DNA of 64,000 nucleotides. Origin: Patiriisocius marinistellae (GTDB lineage: Bacteria > Bacteroidota > Bacteroidia > Flavobacteriales > Flavobacteriaceae). The notes beneath the pieces are model-generated. The model saw only the letters and a program-made list of their open reading frames with translations, ran no database searches and was not told the origin of the DNA. The position numbers and the translations under genes were made by a program. The stretch spans positions 124,001-188,000 of the forward strand of contig NZ_BKCF01000002.1 of the NCBI RefSeq assembly GCF_009014635.1. The letters are read 5' to 3'. Every line of letters starts with the position of its first letter. Position 1 is the stretch's first letter. Below, piece by piece: positions 45,724 to 55,194 of the stretch.

Positions 45724-46992
45724 TTATTCTATTGTGTTGTCTGGTAATTCGAGCACTGAGAAAGTTTCTAATTCTTTTCCTGCAATGCCTTTAATAGAAC
45801 CAAATAATGCCGAAATGTTTTCCTGTACAACCCAAATTTGTTTCTCTCTCGATGCCCATATTTTATGCATTGCTTTCTTCTCACTATTTAGCTGGTCAAT
45901 CATTCCAGAATAGTTTTCTCCTATACGCTCAATATTACGAACAAATTCATTACTAGTTAAATAACGGTATAATAGCTCCATTTTTTCTCCTTTGTTTTCA
46001 TCAGAAGATTTTACAGATTGTGTTTTCAATAATACTTCGCGCAATACTAATGAAACACTTTTAACTTCATGAAACCCACAAATCCAAACACCATCTTTTT
46101 CTCCAAAACGGTCCATGTCGCTTGGGAAAGTTTCGGTAACAATTATTGCAATGTCTGCTTTGCATTTAATTTGATCTTCTTTTAGTTTGTTAATCCAGTC
46201 ATTTGAAAAATTCTTAGTTCTCTTACTCTCATAAACTATTGAGCCACATTGTTGTTGCAGACTATTAATAACAGTTTGAATACAATCTGCACCTCGTATT
46301 CCTTTTCCTACTTCAGAAATTTCATCAAAAGGGTATGTAGCTGCTAAGAGTTCTTCAAGTGCTAATTCCTGCACCTCTCCCTGCATTTGCATTGAACCCT
46401 GCTCAGCTTTACGTTTCATTTCGTCAATCAATTTTTTTTGGTCGTCTAATTGTTTTTGAAATTCACGCTCTTTCAATACCATAGACTCACGCTCTTTTGC
46501 TCTAGCTTTGTCTTCAATTTCTTTTTGCTTTTCTAACAGTTCTTTTTGAACATTTAATTGCAGTTCCTCTGTTTTTTCTTTTAACTCATTTTCACGTTTT
46601 AAAAGTTCGATTTCTGCAGAACGTAACGCTCTGTTTTCTTCTTTCTTTTTTTCATTATCAGCCTGTAATGCGTTTAATTGTAGTTCAAAAGACTCTTTTG
46701 TTTGTTTCTCTATTTTTTCAGATTCTTTTAAAAGTCGTTGTTGTAATTTTTCTTTAAATAATTCATTTTCACGCTCTTTTTTTGCTTCAAAATCTTCTAC
46801 TTCTTTGGCAAGTTTAGATTTTTCTGCATCCATTGATTGTGCAAGTTTTAATTTTTCAGCATTAAAAACTTGAGCTTGTTCTGCAACCTTACGTTCATAA
46901 GCTGCTTTAAATTGTGCTTCTAACTTTCCTGCAAGTGCTTCTTCTACGTCAAATTGATGCGCGCAATTAGGACATTGTATTTTATCTGTCAT
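45724..46992 (-). CDS. DUF2130 coiled-coil protein with PD-(D/E)xK-like motif
   Basis: A 422-residue protein. It begins with a CxxC zinc-knuckle-like motif (C7 and C10), then a very long coiled coil (about 25-205). The C-terminal domain shows GADCIQ (D236) and YESKRTK (E255-x-K257), consistent with a restriction-endonuclease-like fold. The function is unknown. It is the first gene of a run with rmuC, which has the same architecture. Confidence 0.85.
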   Translation of the reverse strand: MTDKIQCPNCAHQFDVEEALAGKLEAQFKAAYERKVAEQAQVFNAEKLKLAQSMDAEKSKLAKEVEDFEAKKERENELFKEKLQQRLLKESEKIEKQTKESFELQLNALQADNEKKKEENRALRSAEIELLKRENELKEKTEELQLNVQKELLEKQKEIEDKARAKERESMVLKEREFQKQLDDQKKLIDEMKRKAEQGSMQMQGEVQELALEELLAATYPFDEISEVGKGIRGADCIQTVINSLQQQCGSIVYESKRTKNFSNDWINKLKEDQIKCKADIAIIVTETFPSDMDRFGEKDGVWICGFHEVKSVSLVLREVLLKTQSVKSSDENKGEKMELLYRYLTSNEFVRNIERIGENYSGMIDQLNSEKKAMHKIWASREKQIWVVQENISALFGSIKGIAGKELETFSVLELPDNTIE

Positions 46993-47076
46993 TAAAAAAA
47001 TCTTTTAATAGTAAATATACCAACAATTGCTACTAAGCAAAAGCGGTAAACCGTAATATTGTTATTTAAAAATAAA

Positions 47077-47871
47077 TTAATCCTTCACTGAAAAACGTCC
47101 AGTAGTCTTATCAAAATGAATTGTCTCAGGCGGGAAGAGTGCGTCAAATTTTCCTTTTTCAATAAGCTTACAAGGAGATCCAATGGCTAAATTATTAACA
47201 GTCATCACCATCATTGTATCTGCTAATTGAATGGCAATATCTATTTCATGAGTAGAAAAAAGAATTGTTTTTTGCTTTTCAACCGCAAGTTTTTTAAGCA
47301 ATTTTAATATATAAGCGCGATGGTATAAATCTAAATGCGTTGTAGGTTCATCAAGAATAATAATGGGTGTATCCTGCGCAAGTGCTCTAGCAATATATAC
47401 TCGTTGTAACTGCCCATCGCTAAGTTCGTAGCAGTTTTTGTTTTGGAGTTCAACTAAATCTGTAGCTTCAATCGCTTCTTCAATTTTAGTAAGATCTAGT
47501 GGTGTTAATGTCCCCATCCAACTTGTATGAGGTTGTCTTCCTAACGAGATTAGTTCTAAAACCGTTAAATTTTTAGACGCTGGAGCTTCTGTAAGAACCA
47601 AGCTTAATTGTGTGGCACGTTGTAGCGATGTGTTTTCTGAAATATCACTTCCATTTAAAATAATACTACCGTTTAAAGGTAATTGTGTTGCGGAAAGTGT
47701 TCTAAGAAGTGTAGACTTACCTATTCCGTTGCTTCCTACTAAACCAATAAGTTCTCCTTTTTTTAATTCAAAGTGTAAACCTTCGGCAATAATGGTATCT
47801 CCTTTTTTTGAGGGATACCCGATGCTTAAATTTTTAGCAATAAGAACATTATTTAAAATTTCCGAAGCCAT
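47077..47871 (-). CDS. btuD: ABC transporter ATPase, vitamin B12/siderophore type
   Basis: A 264-residue ATPase with Walker A GSNGIGKST, signature LSDGQLQRVYIARA (SDGQ instead of SGGQ) and Walker B IIILDEPTTHLD. It belongs to the FecE/BtuD family. Its ATG abuts the permease stop. The substrate is inferred from the neighbouring riboswitch-controlled receptor. Confidence 0.88.
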   Translation of the reverse strand: MASEILNNVLIAKNLSIGYPSKKGDTIIAEGLHFELKKGELIGLVGSNGIGKSTLLRTLSATQLPLNGSIILNGSDISENTSLQRATQLSLVLTEAPASKNLTVLELISLGRQPHTSWMGTLTPLDLTKIEEAIEATDLVELQNKNCYELSDGQLQRVYIARALAQDTPIIILDEPTTHLDLYHRAYILKLLKKLAVEKQKTILFSTHEIDIAIQLADTMMVMTVNNLAIGSPCKLIEKGKFDALFPPETIHFDKTTGRFSVKD

Positions 47872-48903
47872 CTAGAATAACAATTTACGTTTTTTTACCA
47901 ATAACCAAATCACAACTGGTGCACCAACAAGTGATGTAATTGCATTGATGGGCAAAAAGTATTCTGTGAAGGGTAACTGTGCAATGGTGTCACAAAGCAG
48001 CATTAAAATTGCGCCACAAATTAATACCGCTGGGATTAAAATTAAATGGTTTGAGGTTTTGATGAATTGGCGTGTTAAGTGCGGTACTGCAAGTCCAACA
48101 AATGCAATGGGACCTGCAAATGCTGTAATTCCTCCTGCAAGAATACTTGTTGCAACAATAATTATAAATGTATTTCTTTTAATTTTTAACCCCATACTTT
48201 TAGCGTAATTTTCTCCTAAAAGTAATGCGTTTAAAGCTTTTGCACTTACTAAACTAAGTAATATTCCAATGAAAAAACAAAGCGATAAAATTAAGATGCC
48301 TTCCCAGGATTGATTGCCTAAACTTCCAAATGACCAAAAAACAAATTGCTGTAATTGCTCGGCCGTACTAAAATAGGAGAGGACCGCAACCACTGCACTT
48401 GTAACGCTTCCAAACATAAGGCCAATGATTAAAATTGCCATCGTATCCTTAATCCTAAAAGTAACTGCGAGTACTGCAAGTAATACTAAAAAACTACCTA
48501 AGGCACTGGCAATTATCAAGCTCCAATCGTTTAAAAGTATCCCCCCCATAAATCCTCCCAATGCTCCAGCTCCTAAGATTAAAATTGCTACACCCAGACT
48601 TGCACCACTGCTTAACCCAAGAACAAAAGGCCCTGCGAGAGGGTTTCTAAATAAGGTTTGCATTAATAATCCCGAAACTGCCAAGCCACCACCAGCCATT
48701 ATTGCAGTTAAAGCTTTAGGAGTTCGATAATTTTGAATAATATAATTCCAAGATGATTTTTCTACTTCGCCACCAAAAATACTAGCCACTACATCACTTA
48801 ACGGAATTGCTACACTTCCTAAACTTATATTTATTAAGAAGCAAGCAAGAAGTACTAAAAGGAGTACTATGAAAAAGGGCGTATATCTTTTTTGAAGTAT
48901 CAT
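47872..48903 (-). CDS. btuC: ABC transporter permease, FecCD/BtuC family
   Basis: A 343-residue permease with about ten membrane helices. Family features include the GGGLAVSGLLMQTLFRNPLA and GPIAFVGLAVPHLTRQ segments, the latter the ATPase-contact loop. It overlaps the binding-protein gene by four bases (ATGA) and abuts the ATPase gene, so the three form one operon. Confidence 0.9.
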   Translation of the reverse strand: MILQKRYTPFFIVLLLVLLACFLINISLGSVAIPLSDVVASIFGGEVEKSSWNYIIQNYRTPKALTAIMAGGGLAVSGLLMQTLFRNPLAGPFVLGLSSGASLGVAILILGAGALGGFMGGILLNDWSLIIASALGSFLVLLAVLAVTFRIKDTMAILIIGLMFGSVTSAVVAVLSYFSTAEQLQQFVFWSFGSLGNQSWEGILILSLCFFIGILLSLVSAKALNALLLGENYAKSMGLKIKRNTFIIIVATSILAGGITAFAGPIAFVGLAVPHLTRQFIKTSNHLILIPAVLICGAILMLLCDTIAQLPFTEYFLPINAITSLVGAPVVIWLLVKKRKLLF

Positions 48904-50045
48904 TTAAGTTTTTCAAAAAAGAATAAATCATGATTTGGTAATAGAGACGGGTGCAGAATTTTGATAATATCTTTTAAAACAATGTCAGGTCTATTTGGAG
49001 CTAATTCATAATAAATCACACCGCCAGTTTCTCCTTTTTTTGTAGTAAAACTATATACATTATCTGTTTTAATTGGCTCAAAATAAGCATACGCGTTATT
49101 TGCATCCTTAAGTTGTTCTATAGAAGTAAATTGCCCTGGACCAATCCAGATATTTGCGTTTTGTCCTTTCTCTAAAACACTTTCAATATTAAGAGAAATG
49201 CTTCCTGTACCTTCACTTTCTTTCCATAAGTAATCACCATTTGCGTCATTAATAAATTGTGCTGCCCAGCTATCTCCCTGTGGCATGTACCAAACATCTT
49301 TAAACATAGCACCGCTTAAAACAGTGGGTTTTATTGAAGCTGCAGCTGCTGTTTTTTTTGCCGAAATATATTCGGTTTCAATTGTTTTAAAAATGCTATC
49401 GGCCTCTTTACTTTTATTATAAAGTGCTCCAAAAAATTTAATCCACTCAGCTTTTCCTAATGGATGCTTTTCTGTCCAGTCTGCATTAATAAGTGTGGGG
49501 ATACCTGTTTTTGCTATTGTTGAAAGTGTTGTGTTATTTCCGTCAACGGCAAAGCTTACAACGGCATCAGGGTTTAAATCGATTAAAACTTCGGTATTTA
49601 AAGATTCATTTTTCCCAACTTCCTTAATACTCCCTGCTGTTATAAGCTTCCTTGTCTTTATTGAGGATATGTAATTTAAATTAGGAAAACCAACAACTGT
49701 TTCTTCAGCGTTAAGCATTTCTAAAGATGGAATATGTGTTGTTGATGTTACAACGATTGACGTAATAGGAGTTTTTATAAAAGCATCATGTTGTGGTAAA
49801 TCTTCTTTTGGAATATCACTATCACTTAAAACATACGTGTACGTTTTATCAGCACCTGGCCATGGATTTGTGATGCTTATCGTTTTGTAGTTTTTAAATT
49901 CTGAAATTTTAAAACCTTCAGCATATTGTATTGAATTTTCCTTTAAATCTTTTTTGTTTTCTTCTGAAACGGAACTAGAGTCATTACTTTTTTTACAACC
50001 GATGATGCTAAGGGTAAGTAATAAAATTACAATTTTATGATACAT
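48900..50045 (-). CDS. btuF: ABC transporter substrate-binding lipoprotein, BtuF/FepB family
   Basis: A 381-residue lipoprotein with the lipobox LSIIGC. The two-lobed metal-chelate-binding fold is recognisable by ITSIVVTSTTHIPSLEMLNA at the first lobe and a long linker helix near ADSIFKTIETEY. It delivers cobalamin (or another corrinoid or siderophore) to the permease. It is divergent from a riboswitch-led TonB receptor gene; no riboswitch is seen on this strand. Confidence 0.86.
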   Translation of the reverse strand: MYHKIVILLLTLSIIGCKKSNDSSSVSEENKKDLKENSIQYAEGFKISEFKNYKTISITNPWPGADKTYTYVLSDSDIPKEDLPQHDAFIKTPITSIVVTSTTHIPSLEMLNAEETVVGFPNLNYISSIKTRKLITAGSIKEVGKNESLNTEVLIDLNPDAVVSFAVDGNNTTLSTIAKTGIPTLINADWTEKHPLGKAEWIKFFGALYNKSKEADSIFKTIETEYISAKKTAAAASIKPTVLSGAMFKDVWYMPQGDSWAAQFINDANGDYLWKESEGTGSISLNIESVLEKGQNANIWIGPGQFTSIEQLKDANNAYAYFEPIKTDNVYSFTTKKGETGGVIYYELAPNRPDIVLKDIIKILHPSLLPNHDLFFFEKLK

Positions 50046-50323
50046 AGGATTTTTATAATTTCAGCAAAACTAAACAAATGAGTTTTGAAAAGTTTGATTT
50101 AAACGAATAATACTTAGTCAATCTGAGCTTGTCAAATACCATTTGTGTTGTGACAATTATATATTGATCTCATTGTTTTTTTGCTCAAGCACAGTTACTG
50201 TGTTTAATAATCTTAGGTTTCAACTTTAGTTGTCTTAAGCTTGGTGAGGATATTAATTAAACTTGTGTTTTGATTTTATTACTTCTAGTTAAATTTTTCT
50301 AATAACATTTAAGAATAAAGCAG
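50046..50323. other. Intergenic region between divergent transport units
   Basis: I find no gene here. The palindrome CACAGTTACTGTG (50190-50202) is the only structured site seen and could be an operator; the promoter of the ABC operon is not evident. Confidence 0.4.
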
Positions 50324-50331
50324 TACTTTCG
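50324..50331 (+). promoter_or_regulatory. -7-like box of the riboswitch transcript
   Basis: TACTTTCG matches TAnnTTTG at seven of eight positions and lies just before the riboswitch, with a predicted start near 50338. Confidence 0.45.
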
Positions 50332-50342
50332 CCCGAGATTTT

Positions 50343-50515
50343 GGTTGGCACTTTTTTGTGTCATTAAAAGGGAATTTTGTGAAATACAAAAGCTGTTCCC
50401 GCAACTGTAAGTCGTTCAAATGTTTAAGATTTGAATAGCGAAACTTCAAACCACTGTTAGCCTTGGCTGATGGGAAGGTCGCTTAAGACAAGCCAGGAGA
50501 CCTGCCAGGATTTAT
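50343..50515 (+). promoter_or_regulatory. Cobalamin riboswitch
   Basis: The conserved B12 box AGCCAGGAGACCTGCC is at 50491-50506. Upstream are the characteristic GGTT near 50343, the AAAAGGGAA segment, CCCGCAACTGTAAG and CACTGTTAGCCTTGGCTGATGGGAAGG-type elements in the expected order. It leads the TonB receptor gene, where binding of adenosylcobalamin should shut expression off. From 50516 to 50635 I see no other feature. Confidence 0.95.
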
Positions 50516-50635
50516 AATTTGCAAACCTTCGGGATAAAGGATTGGGATGATGTGGCGCGCTATGCGCTCATTCTTCTATTTATTTCCAGGTGTAGTATTA
50601 ATTTAATATTTCCGTAGAAAGGAAAAAGTACACTT

Positions 50636-52573
50636 ATGAAAAAATTATTAGTATCGGCATTTTTTGCCGCAGCAGCATTGACTGCACATGCACAACAAAA
50701 AGTAGAGCAATTAGACTCTGTTATGATTGACACAAAAGTGAGCATCCCACGTAAAAATAGTGGAAAAGTGGTTACTACAATCGACAATGAGATGATTTTA
50801 AGAAATCAAGGAAAATCTGTTGCACAATTGATTAATGAAGTTTCAGGAATTGAAATTAACGGTAGCCGTAGCAATGACGGGCAAAATCTGGGTTATTATG
50901 TACGTGGTGGTCGCAATCGCCAAGTACTAATTGTTATTGATGGAGTCCCAGTAAATGACCCTTCACAGATTGCTAATGATTATGATTTGCGCCTTGTGCC
51001 TACTGAGACTATTGAGCGTATTGAGATTATGAAAGGCGCCTCTAGTGTTCTATATGGTGCAAATGCTGGTACGGCAGTAATTAGTATTTCGACTTTAAAA
51101 GCAAGTAAGGAAAAAATTAGTGCAATTATAACATCATCTGTGGGGACTAATCGTTCGAGTGAAGATGATGATCTTGATACAGATTATAGTGTAGAGGAGT
51201 TTAACAATGCAGTTGCTGTGAGTGGAACTCTAGGAAAATGGTTTTATAATGCAAATTTTAGTAATCGTTACGTAGAAGGTTTATCTGCTGTTGCTGCGCC
51301 AGAAGATGCTACAGAGGCATTTGAAGCAGACGATTTTAATCAATTTGAAGGTCGTGTAAACTTAGGTTTTAACTTTTCAAAGAATGTAAGTTTAAGCCAG
51401 TTTTTTAGTTTCGGAAAACTGAAAGCAGATTTTGATAGCTTTAATTATACAGATGCTGCAAATAGAAATATTACAGATCAACTGCGTACAGGTGGACAAT
51501 TTACTTGGAAATATAAAAAAGGGATTTATGTATTTAACGATAATTTTACATGGATTGAAAGAGAAATTGAGTCAGACTTTCCTGTTAGGTATGACACTAG
51601 ATCCTATAACTTAGATAATTATTTAACATATGAGTTTACAGACAGTTTTACAGCCCTTGTAGGGTTAGGGCATAATAATAGTAGTTTTAAATCATTTTCA
51701 GTGCCTTTTGGAGAGACTGAGTTAGTGAAAGACTTAGATGATAGTGTTGCTGAGTTTACTATGTTTGATCCTTATGTAAATTTAACATATATCTCAAAAA
51801 TGGGCTTTCAAGCAACTGCTGGTGCTCGTATGAATATTCATAGTGAGTATGGTAGCCATTTAGTTTATAATGTAAATCCAAGTTATAATTTTGGTTTTGG
51901 AAAAAACAACCTAAAACTGCTAGCTTCATACAGTACCGCATACATTACTCCATCATTATTTCAACTGCATGATCCTTTGTATGGTAATTTAGAATTAGAA
52001 CCAGAAGAGAACACAACGATTGAAGGAGGTCTTGAATTTACAACAGAAAATAACATACGTTTGAGTGCATTGTATTTTACACGCGACGAAAAAAACTTTG
52101 TTGATTTTGTAACTGTTGATCCAGATAATTTTATATCTCAATATCAAAACATTGATGAAGAGTTTACAGCGAGTGGAGTAGAGGTGGAAGTTGCTGCGCC
52201 ACTAGGAAACAGATTTATGTTTACAGGAAATTACACAAACACTCAAGCAGATGAAAAGTTTGCATTACGTATCCCTGAGCACAAAGCAAATGCTTCATTA
52301 TCTTATAATGTGGCTAATAAAAGCTTTATCACAGCAAGCTACCAATTTACAGGAGAGCGTACAGATTCTTTTTTTAACAACGAAACTTTTGAGTCTGAGA
52401 ATGTAATTTTAGATAGCTTTGGGACATTGAATTTAACTGCTTCAACGCAACTGCTTCCTAATATGAAGGTTTTTGTAAATGTGAGTAATATATTAAACGA
52501 AGAATATGAAGAGATTTATAGATTTCAAACATTAGGTCGCAACGTACGCGTTGGATTTAACTTGAAGTTGTAG
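50636..52573 (+). CDS. btuB: TonB-dependent outer-membrane receptor for cobalamin (BtuB-like)
   Basis: A 645-residue receptor. Signal peptide MKKLLVSAFFAAAALTAHAQ, then a plug domain (about 30-145: VAQLINEVSGIEING, VRGGRNRQVLIVIDGVPVND, IEIMKGASSVLYGANAG) and a 22-strand barrel ending in an aromatic-rich C-terminus (VRVGFNLKL). There is no carboxypeptidase-like extension, so it is smaller than SusC-type receptors. The cobalamin riboswitch directly upstream and the divergent BtuCDF genes identify the likely ligand. Confidence 0.93.
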   Translation: MKKLLVSAFFAAAALTAHAQQKVEQLDSVMIDTKVSIPRKNSGKVVTTIDNEMILRNQGKSVAQLINEVSGIEINGSRSNDGQNLGYYVRGGRNRQVLIVIDGVPVNDPSQIANDYDLRLVPTETIERIEIMKGASSVLYGANAGTAVISISTLKASKEKISAIITSSVGTNRSSEDDDLDTDYSVEEFNNAVAVSGTLGKWFYNANFSNRYVEGLSAVAAPEDATEAFEADDFNQFEGRVNLGFNFSKNVSLSQFFSFGKLKADFDSFNYTDAANRNITDQLRTGGQFTWKYKKGIYVFNDNFTWIEREIESDFPVRYDTRSYNLDNYLTYEFTDSFTALVGLGHNNSSFKSFSVPFGETELVKDLDDSVAEFTMFDPYVNLTYISKMGFQATAGARMNIHSEYGSHLVYNVNPSYNFGFGKNNLKLLASYSTAYITPSLFQLHDPLYGNLELEPEENTTIEGGLEFTTENNIRLSALYFTRDEKNFVDFVTVDPDNFISQYQNIDEEFTASGVEVEVAAPLGNRFMFTGNYTNTQADEKFALRIPEHKANASLSYNVANKSFITASYQFTGERTDSFFNNETFESENVILDSFGTLNLTASTQLLPNMKVFVNVSNILNEEYEEIYRFQTLGRNVRVGFNLKL

Positions 52574-52575
52574 TA

Positions 52576-52669
52576 CTTCGGAAATATTAATTTATTAAAG
52601 CCCTTTTAGTCGATTTCTAAAAGGGCTTTTTTATTTGTAAAAGTGTGTGATGTTGTACCGTTTCCGAAG
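52576..52669. repeat. Inverted pair of the CTTCGGAAA motif around a terminator
   Basis: CTTCGGAAA at 52576-52584 starts two bases after the btuB stop and is followed by TATTAA; the inverted copy TTTCCGAAG is at 52661-52669. The btuB terminator sits between them. Confidence 0.55.
52597..52632 (+). terminator. Terminator of btuB
   Basis: AAAGCCCTTTTAG (52597-52609) pairs with CTAAAAGGGCTTT (52617-52629), followed by T. Confidence 0.92.
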
Positions 52670-52774
52670 TGAGCAGTCTCATTTTTAAAACTTTAATAAT
52701 CATTTAATATCATTTTGCGATTTAATTCTTAAATTTATGTCAAATAAATAAGTAATCATTTAAATTAAATACCA

Positions 52775-53110
52775 ATGAGCGATACGCAAGAAAAATTATC
52801 AAAGTTAAAAGAAACAGCAGCAGGACAATTGAAAGATTGTGGAGTTTCAAAAATTGACCATGACAAATTAGATGAATATTGTAATCGCCTAAAAACAATG
52901 CTAAGTAATAAAGATGCGTTATTAGTTTCAGGCGGTGATCCAGCCGAGTTAGAAACGGTACGTAAAAATTTTGTTGTTAAAAAATTAGGCGTTGAAGATA
53001 AAGATAAGGGAATGAATGCTGTAAATGCAGTTGCCGAGAAGATGAAAGGAATTCATATGAAGAGTCGTCCAGCATTTTACTACCTAGTAGCACACGAGTT
53101 AGGAAAGTAA
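52775..53110 (+). CDS. DUF2853 family protein
   Basis: A 111-residue all-helical cytoplasmic protein. It matches the conserved family layout: KLDEYCNRLKTMLSNKDA in the middle and RPAFYYLVAHELGK at the end. The function is unknown. It is monocistronic, with its own terminator. Confidence 0.85.
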   Translation: MSDTQEKLSKLKETAAGQLKDCGVSKIDHDKLDEYCNRLKTMLSNKDALLVSGGDPAELETVRKNFVVKKLGVEDKDKGMNAVNAVAEKMKGIHMKSRPAFYYLVAHELGK

Positions 53111-53134
53111 TATAACATATTTTTAAAAATATAG

Positions 53135-53164
53135 ACCATCTCGTTTGTTCGGGGTGGTTTTTTT
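53135..53164 (+). terminator. Terminator of the DUF2853 gene
   Basis: ACCATCTCG (53135-53143) pairs with CGGGGTGGT (53150-53158) using G-U pairs, followed by T to 53164. Confidence 0.8.
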
Positions 53165-53175
53165 ATGGGTTTTAC

Positions 53176-53754
53176 TTAAAACTCATAATTAAAATATTGA
53201 ATATCCTTTGAACATTTTTGAGCGATAAGTTCACGAGCTTTATCTGTATAATAATTTTTATAATCTTTTTTAAATGTTTTATTTATAATGGGTATTTTTT
53301 GAAAATAGATATTATATTGAAGCAAAAATTCTCTGATATCATTTTCTATATTTTCAAAACGAAATATCTTGTTAGCTATAAGAGAATCTTCTTTATTTGA
53401 CAAATAATCAAGAGTGTTATAATGAAAGTAATTTATGCTTAAATCAATTGCAATATCTTGTTCAATAAAATCTTCAAGCCTTGTTCTCTCTTTTTCAATG
53501 CTTTTTAAATCATTAAAATGCAATAACAAATACCACGAAAGAATACGATCCCAGGGATTTCTAGTGCAACCAATAGTATAATAGTCATGATGTTTTTCTA
53601 AAATAGAAGTGTCATCATTTTTAGCATTAGTGTGTTGAGGGAGCACATTATTTGTGTTAACTAATTTTCTCTCTCTTAAAATATTTGAAATAGTGCTACC
53701 GCCAGTTCTATGTACGTGAATAAAGATAACTTTTAATTCATCTAAGATTAGCAT
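53176..53754 (-). CDS. Sulfotransferase family protein
   Basis: A 192-residue protein of the carbohydrate sulfotransferase type. The 5'-phosphosulfate-binding loop is IFIHVHRTGGSTI near residue 10 and the 3'-phosphate-binding region is CTRNPWDRILSWY. The rest is rich in Asn, Ile and Lys, suggesting strong AT bias. It probably uses PAPS to sulfate a surface glycan. No other glycan genes are adjacent; the S41 peptidase gene is 12 bases away on the same strand. Confidence 0.8.
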   Translation of the reverse strand: MLILDELKVIFIHVHRTGGSTISNILRERKLVNTNNVLPQHTNAKNDDTSILEKHHDYYTIGCTRNPWDRILSWYLLLHFNDLKSIEKERTRLEDFIEQDIAIDLSINYFHYNTLDYLSNKEDSLIANKIFRFENIENDIREFLLQYNIYFQKIPIINKTFKKDYKNYYTDKARELIAQKCSKDIQYFNYEF

Positions 53755-53766
53755 TTGTAAATGATT

Positions 53767-55167
53767 TTATTCAATTCTATCAATTACCATAATTCCATCA
53801 ATAATACTTCCAGCATTACTATCGCTAACTTCCTCAAGTGGAGTAAAGTGTATAATAGGCCTATTTGTAAAGAAGATGTCATCTAGTGCTTCGGCAAGAA
53901 GAGGTTCGGTTATATCTCCAAGAATTCCCAAATTTGAGTAATTTTCTCTTATTGTAATATCTGGTGATAATCCATCAATATAATCTGTATTCCCCGCTGC
54001 ATTTGCTGTTTTGAAAACTAAAGGAAGCATTGCATAGGTATGATTAGGGTTTGCTTCTGAGCGACTAAAGGTTGGGGCAGGTGCATCATATAATAAAAAA
54101 GAAGCTTGAAATTTTCCAGTAGTATTGTCGCCTACTTGCACAACATCAATATAAGGAGCCAGGCCGTTGATAACAAGTTCACTAGCAGATGCAGAGCGCC
54201 CAGAAGTTAAAATATATACTTTAGTTAAATTTAAGCTATTTATTGCATCACCATTGCTAATAGTATTATTGAAAAGTCCTGGATTTGCGTAAGCATCTTG
54301 ACGGTCATCATTCCATTGCTCATTATAAAATATCTCGCCGTTAAATTGTCCTGTAATCATAGAAGATAAATCTGTTGCTGTTTCTACAGACCCTCCTCCG
54401 TTGTAACGCAAATCTAAAATTAACTTAGTTACCCCTTCGGCATTAAAATTTCCGAAGACAGCATTAAGTTCTGGATCAAAGTCACGGTTAAATTGGTTAT
54501 ACATAATGTATCCCACTTTTTCACCTTCAATGGTATAGGTACGTTCTAAATAAATAGGGTTTTCTGTGTATTGTGTTTTTGTTAATAGAACAGTTTCTCC
54601 TGTGGGTAAAATATTTGTACCATCATACGTTGCAAGTCCAATCTCGTAACTGTCAGGATCAAGAAGACGGTTAAAATTATTTTCATCTAATTGTTGTCCA
54701 TTTACAGTATTAAAAACATCACCTCTCTGTATTCCTTTTGCCTCTGCGTCTGTATTAGGAAGCACGTAACGCACATAACCAAAAATATTTCCACTATCAT
54801 CTGGATAAAAAACTAAACCATATTCCATCCCATTATTAAGCGTTATTCCACTTAATTCGTTTTCTAAATCCACATAATTGTCGACAAGAATACTAAAACG
54901 GTCTTGGTCAGATTTTAAAAAATCAAAAATTTCCTCAGGACTTTCAAAACTACTTATAAATGCATTTTTTGCAGTTTCATCAGCAAAGGCATCATTAGCA
55001 AGTTGTGGCGTATCTGCCTTATATAAGTAGAAAAAATTAAGTCCACGGTATATAAAATCGTTTATTGAAGTAGTGGAAGCCGGATTTAAATTATCATCAA
55101 GGTCTTCAAAACAGCTTACAAATAGCGTGAGTAGTGCGAGAATGGGGAGATAAAGTTTCTTTTTCAT
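53767..55167 (-). CDS. S41 family peptidase, lipoprotein
   Basis: A 466-residue lipoprotein protease (lipobox FVSCF). A cap domain lies at 25-110, a PDZ domain at about 130-210 (YVLPNTDAEAKGIQRGDVFN), and the tail-specific protease core after it: ITKLILDLRYNGGGSVETA and the catalytic serine in SGRSASASELV, with GDNTTGK following. It probably trims misfolded envelope proteins. It is preceded by the hairpin leader shared with the Spy-like gene and lies divergent to an ECF sigma gene. Confidence 0.9.
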   Translation of the reverse strand: MKKKLYLPILALLTLFVSCFEDLDDNLNPASTTSINDFIYRGLNFFYLYKADTPQLANDAFADETAKNAFISSFESPEEIFDFLKSDQDRFSILVDNYVDLENELSGITLNNGMEYGLVFYPDDSGNIFGYVRYVLPNTDAEAKGIQRGDVFNTVNGQQLDENNFNRLLDPDSYEIGLATYDGTNILPTGETVLLTKTQYTENPIYLERTYTIEGEKVGYIMYNQFNRDFDPELNAVFGNFNAEGVTKLILDLRYNGGGSVETATDLSSMITGQFNGEIFYNEQWNDDRQDAYANPGLFNNTISNGDAINSLNLTKVYILTSGRSASASELVINGLAPYIDVVQVGDNTTGKFQASFLLYDAPAPTFSRSEANPNHTYAMLPLVFKTANAAGNTDYIDGLSPDITIRENYSNLGILGDITEPLLAEALDDIFFTNRPIIHFTPLEEVSDSNAGSIIDGIMVIDRIE

Positions 55168-55194
55168 TTTTAGTGCCCTAAAAGTCGGGTAACT
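55168..55194 (-). promoter_or_regulatory. Hairpin leader abutting the S41 peptidase start codon
   Basis: The minus strand reads AGTTACCCGACTTTTAGGGC then ACTAAAA and the ATG. CCC pairs with GGG around a CTTT-containing loop. It has the same length and position as the leader at 23142-23168. Confidence 0.55.

Noticed and set aside
47862-47874. The CTTCGGAAA motif as a ribosome-binding or promoter element
   Set aside because: Copies lie at many positions within genes, after stops and in both orientations; no fixed distance to starts.
50190-50202. CACAGTTACTGTG palindrome as a defined operator
   Set aside because: Single copy, no known matching regulator; kept only as a note.
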